Origin: Micrococcales bacterium
GTDB taxonomy: Bacteria; Actinomycetota; Actinomycetes; Actinomycetales; Microbacteriaceae
DNA: 37,379 nucleotides
Assembly: GCA_024641015.1 (NCBI GenBank)
Contig: JAHEDU010000027.1
Location: 1 to 37,379 of the forward strand
Direction of reading: 5' to 3'
Made by a program: the position numbers and the translations under genes. How positions within the stretch are numbered: the stretch's first letter is position 1; every line of letters starts with the position of its first letter. Below the pieces are notes generated by a model, which ran no database searches, was not told the origin of the DNA, and saw nothing but the letters and a program-made list of their open reading frames with translations. This document shows, piece after piece, positions 35,184 to 37,379 of the stretch.

Positions 35184-35615
35184 CTAGAAGAGGCCCGGGA
35201 TCACCTCCTCCTCGGTGTCCGAGAAGGCTTGTTCCTTGTCCGCGTAGTACGACGCCCATGCGTCGGCCGCCCAAATCTCGGCGCGGCTTCCCGCTCCGAT
35301 GACGACGAGATCGCGACCAAGCCCCGCATAATCGCGCAACTGCGACGGAATCGTGACGCGGCTCTGCTTGTCGGGAACCTCGTCGCTTCCGCCGGACAAC
35401 AGCAGACGGACGTAGTCACGTGCCGCCTTGCTGGTCAGCGGTGCCGACTGAACGGTGTCGAGAAGTCCCTCGAATGTCTGGCGAGGAAAGACGTAGATGC
35501 AGCGTTCTTGGCCGCGAGTGAGGACTAGTCCCCCAGCGAATTCGTCACGGAACTTGGCGGGAAGGATGATGCGACCTTTGTCGTCGAGCTTCGGTTCGTA
35601 GGTTCCGAGCAACAT
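35184..35615 (-). CDS. mraZ: Transcriptional regulator MraZ
   Basis: A 143-residue DNA-binding protein made of two SpoVT/AbrB-like swapped-hairpin repeats: [20 protein letters not shown] with [14 protein letters not shown] (about 1-50), and [21 protein letters not shown] (about 75-100). In E. coli it represses its own dcw operon by binding tandem TGGG repeats; in Mycoplasma the orthologue activates. It is the first gene of the dcw cluster here. GGAGG five bases before the ATG sets the start, and an exact 10-base-period repeat array lies 36 bases upstream of the gene. Confidence 0.96.
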   Translation of the reverse strand: MLLGTYEPKLDDKGRIILPAKFRDEFAGGLVLTRGQERCIYVFPRQTFEGLLDTVQSAPLTSKAARDYVRLLLSGGSDEVPDKQSRVTIPSQLRDYAGLGRDLVVIGAGSRAEIWAADAWASYYADKEQAFSDTEEEVIPGLF

Positions 35616-35650
35616 GGCCGCCTCCTTCCGTTTGTCGTGGCGATTGCCAT

Positions 35651-35720
35651 TTCCTCCACTTTACTCCACTTTTCTCCATTTTGCTCCACTTTGTGACACT
35701 TTTTTCCACCGTGTCTCCAC
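35651..35720 (-). promoter_or_regulatory. MraZ operator: seven 10-base-period repeats upstream of mraZ
   Basis: On the minus strand, units of the form AGTGGAGNAA repeat with an exact 10-base period. Four units at 35651-35690 are near identical (one has ATGGAG) and three at 35691-35720 are weaker (GTGTCAC, GGTGGAA, GTGGAGA). TAAAGT at 35663-35658, within the array, fits TANNNT and may be the dcw -10, which would put the repeats over the promoter. Tandem G-rich boxes at 10-base spacing are the established MraZ target type. Confidence 0.85.
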
Positions 35721-35744
35721 TCGCCCCCACCGCGCCGGCACAAC

Positions 35745-35769
35745 AAAAAACCCGGCCGAAGCCGGGTTT
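35745..35769 (-). terminator. Intrinsic terminator after the DUF3040 gene
   Basis: On the minus strand the stem CCCGGC-TTCG-GCCGGG (35766-35751), extended by A-T pairs, closes a stable UUCG tetraloop and is followed by six T (35750-35745). It lies 22 bases past the DUF3040 stop and insulates the dcw promoter from upstream transcription. Confidence 0.92.
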
Positions 35770-35791
35770 GGGCGACCGCATAAGTCAGGCG

Positions 35792-36151
35792 CTAGAGGTC
35801 GCCGCCCATTCGTCGCTCCCACCGATCTTCAAGAGTCGACTTGCGCGGCGAACCGCCAGAGGTCGGGCGCGACTGGCGAGGCGCTGCTGTTCCGTTCGAA
35901 CCCTTGCGACTGGTCGCGATGAGGACGCCGGCAACCATGGCGACGAATCCGAGAACACCGACGAACGGGACTCGGTAAATGATTCCGCCCAAGAGAACAC
36001 CAATTCCCGCGACGATGATGAGTACACCGATGGTCACGGCCGTCGCGTTAATTCGACGACGGGTTCCAATGTCGACGACATCGTTCGAGGCGGCACGCAA
36101 CTGGCGTTCCATCTCTTCGAGAACGCGTCGTTCGTCGTCTGAAAGAGCCAT
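35792..36151 (-). CDS. DUF3040 family membrane protein
   Basis: A 119-residue actinobacterial protein of the DUF3040 family, unknown function. It starts MALSDDERRVLEEMERQLRA, the family hallmark of a short acidic amphipathic helix. Two membrane helices follow at about 37-57 and 60-79, then a Ser/Arg-rich tail ending in LEDRWERRMGGDL. GGGGG five bases before the ATG at 36151 sets the start; a longer in-frame reading to 36574 overlaps the divergent gene and has no family similarity. It sits just upstream of mraZ, an adjacency I recall from other Actinobacteria, but a role in division is not shown. Confidence 0.9.
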   Translation of the reverse strand: MALSDDERRVLEEMERQLRAASNDVVDIGTRRRINATAVTIGVLIIVAGIGVLLGGIIYRVPFVGVLGFVAMVAGVLIATSRKGSNGTAAPRQSRPTSGGSPRKSTLEDRWERRMGGDL

Positions 36152-36196
36152 CGAATCACCCCCAATCGGATATCTCCAGTGTATGTCGCTCGCCGA

Positions 36197-36202
36197 TAGT
36201 GT
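36197..36202 (+). promoter_or_regulatory. -10 element for the polyprenyl synthase gene, leaderless spacing
   Basis: TAGTGT on the + strand is followed by six bases and then the GTG start. There is no well-placed Shine-Dalgarno. On the opposite strand TACACT at 36184-36179 could serve the divergent DUF3040 gene, whose leader keeps a GGGGG ribosome site. Confidence 0.45.
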
Positions 36203-36208
36203 GGAACC

Positions 36209-37318
36209 GTGACGACACAATCTGCTTTTGTCGAATCGGTGCAAGGACGCATCGATGACGTGATGCGTGCGGGCCACGCCGATGTCAGCGCGATTGGTCG
36301 CGACGCGGAATTCCTCTCGACCGTGGCCGAAAGCCTGGTCAAGGGCGGCAAGCGCTTCCGCGCCCGACTTGCATACTGGGGTTGGCGCGCCGCCGTCACG
36401 TACGGCGACCCGTCGGTCGATGCCGACTCGCACCCACAGGTCGATGCCGTCGCATCCCTCGCCGCCGGACTCGAGTTGTTCCACGCCGCAGCGCTCGTGC
36501 ACGACGACATCATCGATAACAGCGACACTCGTCGCGGAACTGTTGCCGCACATCGCCAATTCGAGACGCTGCACGCCGACCGCAACTACCTTGGCAACTC
36601 GGCCGAATACGGGCGGTCATCGGCAATCCTTCTCGGTGACCTGCTCCTCGCGTGGGCCGACGACCAATTCCTCAGTGTCGCGATCGGTCTCGACGCCGAC
36701 CGTCGCAACGACTACCGTGCCGAGCTTCGCACCATGCGCACTGATGTCACCGCCGGTCAGTTCCTCGACAATCACGACTCGTCAGCGTGGCAGACCATCG
36801 GAGACGATGTCGCGGTCGAACGCGCACAGCGAGTAGTCATTTACAAGTCTGCGAAGTACAGCGTCGAAGCACCGATCGCCCTCGGCGCAATTGTCGGCGG
36901 TGCGAGTCCCGCACTGGTCAGCGCGCTTCGCGCGTTCGCGCTCCCACTCGGTTTCGCTTTCCAGATGCGTGACGATCTGCTCGGCGTTTTCGGGGACAGC
37001 GAGGTGACGGGCAAGCCTGCGGGCGACGACCTTCGTGAAGGCAAACGCACTGTCCTCCTCGCGATGGCTCGACGTCACGCCGACCGTTCGACCCTCTCGG
37101 TACTCGATGAATTGATTGGCGACCCCACTCTCGAAGACGACCAGATCACCATGTTGCGCGCGACGCTGACCAGCACCGGAGCGGTCGACGCGGTCGAAGA
37201 TCTCATTTCGCGTTCGCGCGAGCGTTCACTTCGCGCTCTCGACGAGCTGGCGCTTGATTCCGCGGTCGACCGCGAGTTGCGCGGACTGGTCGACGCCGTC
37301 ACAAACCGCACCGTCTAA
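36209..37318 (+). CDS. Polyprenyl diphosphate synthase (IdsA/GrcC-like)
   Basis: Trans-prenyltransferase that condenses isopentenyl diphosphate with an allylic primer to make geranylgeranyl or longer chains, feeding menaquinone or carotenoid synthesis. It has 369 residues. Signatures are KGGKRFRARL (primer site), the first Asp-rich motif DDIIDNSDTRRG (DDIID at 99-103), LLGDLLLAWADD, and the second Asp-rich motif QMRDDLLGVFGD followed by GKPAGDDLREGKRT. Product length cannot be set safely from sequence. The GTG is preceded by TAGTGT at leaderless distance. The gene is divergent from DUF3040, and its stop overlaps a convergent reading frame by 4 bases. Confidence 0.93.
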   Translation: MTTQSAFVESVQGRIDDVMRAGHADVSAIGRDAEFLSTVAESLVKGGKRFRARLAYWGWRAAVTYGDPSVDADSHPQVDAVASLAAGLELFHAAALVHDDIIDNSDTRRGTVAAHRQFETLHADRNYLGNSAEYGRSSAILLGDLLLAWADDQFLSVAIGLDADRRNDYRAELRTMRTDVTAGQFLDNHDSSAWQTIGDDVAVERAQRVVIYKSAKYSVEAPIALGAIVGGASPALVSALRAFALPLGFAFQMRDDLLGVFGDSEVTGKPAGDDLREGKRTVLLAMARRHADRSTLSVLDELIGDPTLEDDQITMLRATLTSTGAVDAVEDLISRSRERSLRALDELALDSAVDRELRGLVDAVTNRTV

Positions 37319-37379
37319 TTCGCGACACGCCCGAGTTGCGAAACCTCGAAGGTGAGTTCACTTCCCTTTGAGAATGGGG
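37315..37379 (-). CDS. 3' end of a convergent gene (partial)
   Basis: On the minus strand the last 65 bases read open as PFSKGSELTFEVSQLGRVAN and then TAG. The stop overlaps the TAA of the polyprenyl synthase gene as CTAA, the same 4-base stop overlap seen at the dnaE 3' end. The third codon positions favour G/C as in neighbouring genes. It is too short to identify, and it could be non-coding. Confidence 0.4.
   Translation of the reverse strand, partial: PFSKGSELTFEVSQLGRVAN

Noticed and set aside
35095-35274. Longer rsmH start
   Set aside because: The added 60 residues overlap mraZ and lack similarity; MENPTHIPVLLDDC is the normal family N-terminus.
35651-35720. Short tandem repeat as a CRISPR-like or satellite array
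   Set aside because: Ten-base units without spacers directly before mraZ are explained by MraZ binding boxes.

Overview
The window looks like a chromosomal segment of an actinomycete, most likely a small-genome member of the Microbacteriaceae. This is inferred from gene content: a qcrCAB/ctaCDEF respiratory set with the actinobacterial subunit CtaF, DUF3043 and DUF3040 proteins, a complete dcw cluster running into yggS-sepF-yggT-divIVA, MurE specificity motifs unlike the meso-diaminopimelate type, frequent GTG starts and very tight packing. No gap between genes exceeds about 150 bases. I see no tRNA, rRNA, insertion sequence, prophage or CRISPR array.

Region 1 (1-9.6 kb) is respiratory. A VanZ-like membrane protein converges on trpD. 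ctaE-qcrC-qcrA-qcrB reads rightward and ctaC-ctaD-ctaF reads leftward. The two operons face each other across a small unknown membrane-anchored protein and two terminators. Together they encode the bcc-aa3 supercomplex that passes electrons from menaquinol to oxygen. erpA, an iron-sulfur carrier, lies upstream of ctaC.

Region 2 (9.6-15 kb) is housekeeping: an M20 dipeptidase divergent from a DUF3043 membrane protein, then hisD-nrdR-pyrD leftward, and a flavin-reductase-like gene wedged between hisD and dnaE.

Region 3 (15-35.6 kb) is one long leftward gene train. In transcription order it is mraZ, rsmH, ftsL, ftsI, murE, a short murF-derived gene, mraY, murD, ftsW, murG, murC, ftsQ, ftsZ, yggS, sepF, yggT, divIVA, rluD, dnaE. 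It makes peptidoglycan precursors and the division machinery. Most junctions overlap by 1-8 bases or are separated by a few bases. A seven-unit, 10-base-period repeat upstream of mraZ is the evident MraZ operator.

Region 4 (35.7-37.4 kb) has a DUF3040 membrane protein divergent from a polyprenyl diphosphate synthase, and the 3' end of a further convergent gene.

The most unusual feature is at the murF position. Instead of a roughly 450-residue ligase there is a clean, translationally coupled 140-residue gene. It matches only the C-terminal domain of MurF and has lost that domain's signature residues. The ATP-binding and UDP-substrate domains are absent from this window. Other points of interest are the MurE specificity motif, the absence of lspA beside rluD, several genes with a -10 element 6-7 bases before the start codon and no Shine-Dalgarno (possible leaderless mRNAs), overlapping divergent -10 elements, a long-range inverted repeat before ftsZ, and stop-on-stop overlaps at convergent gene pairs.
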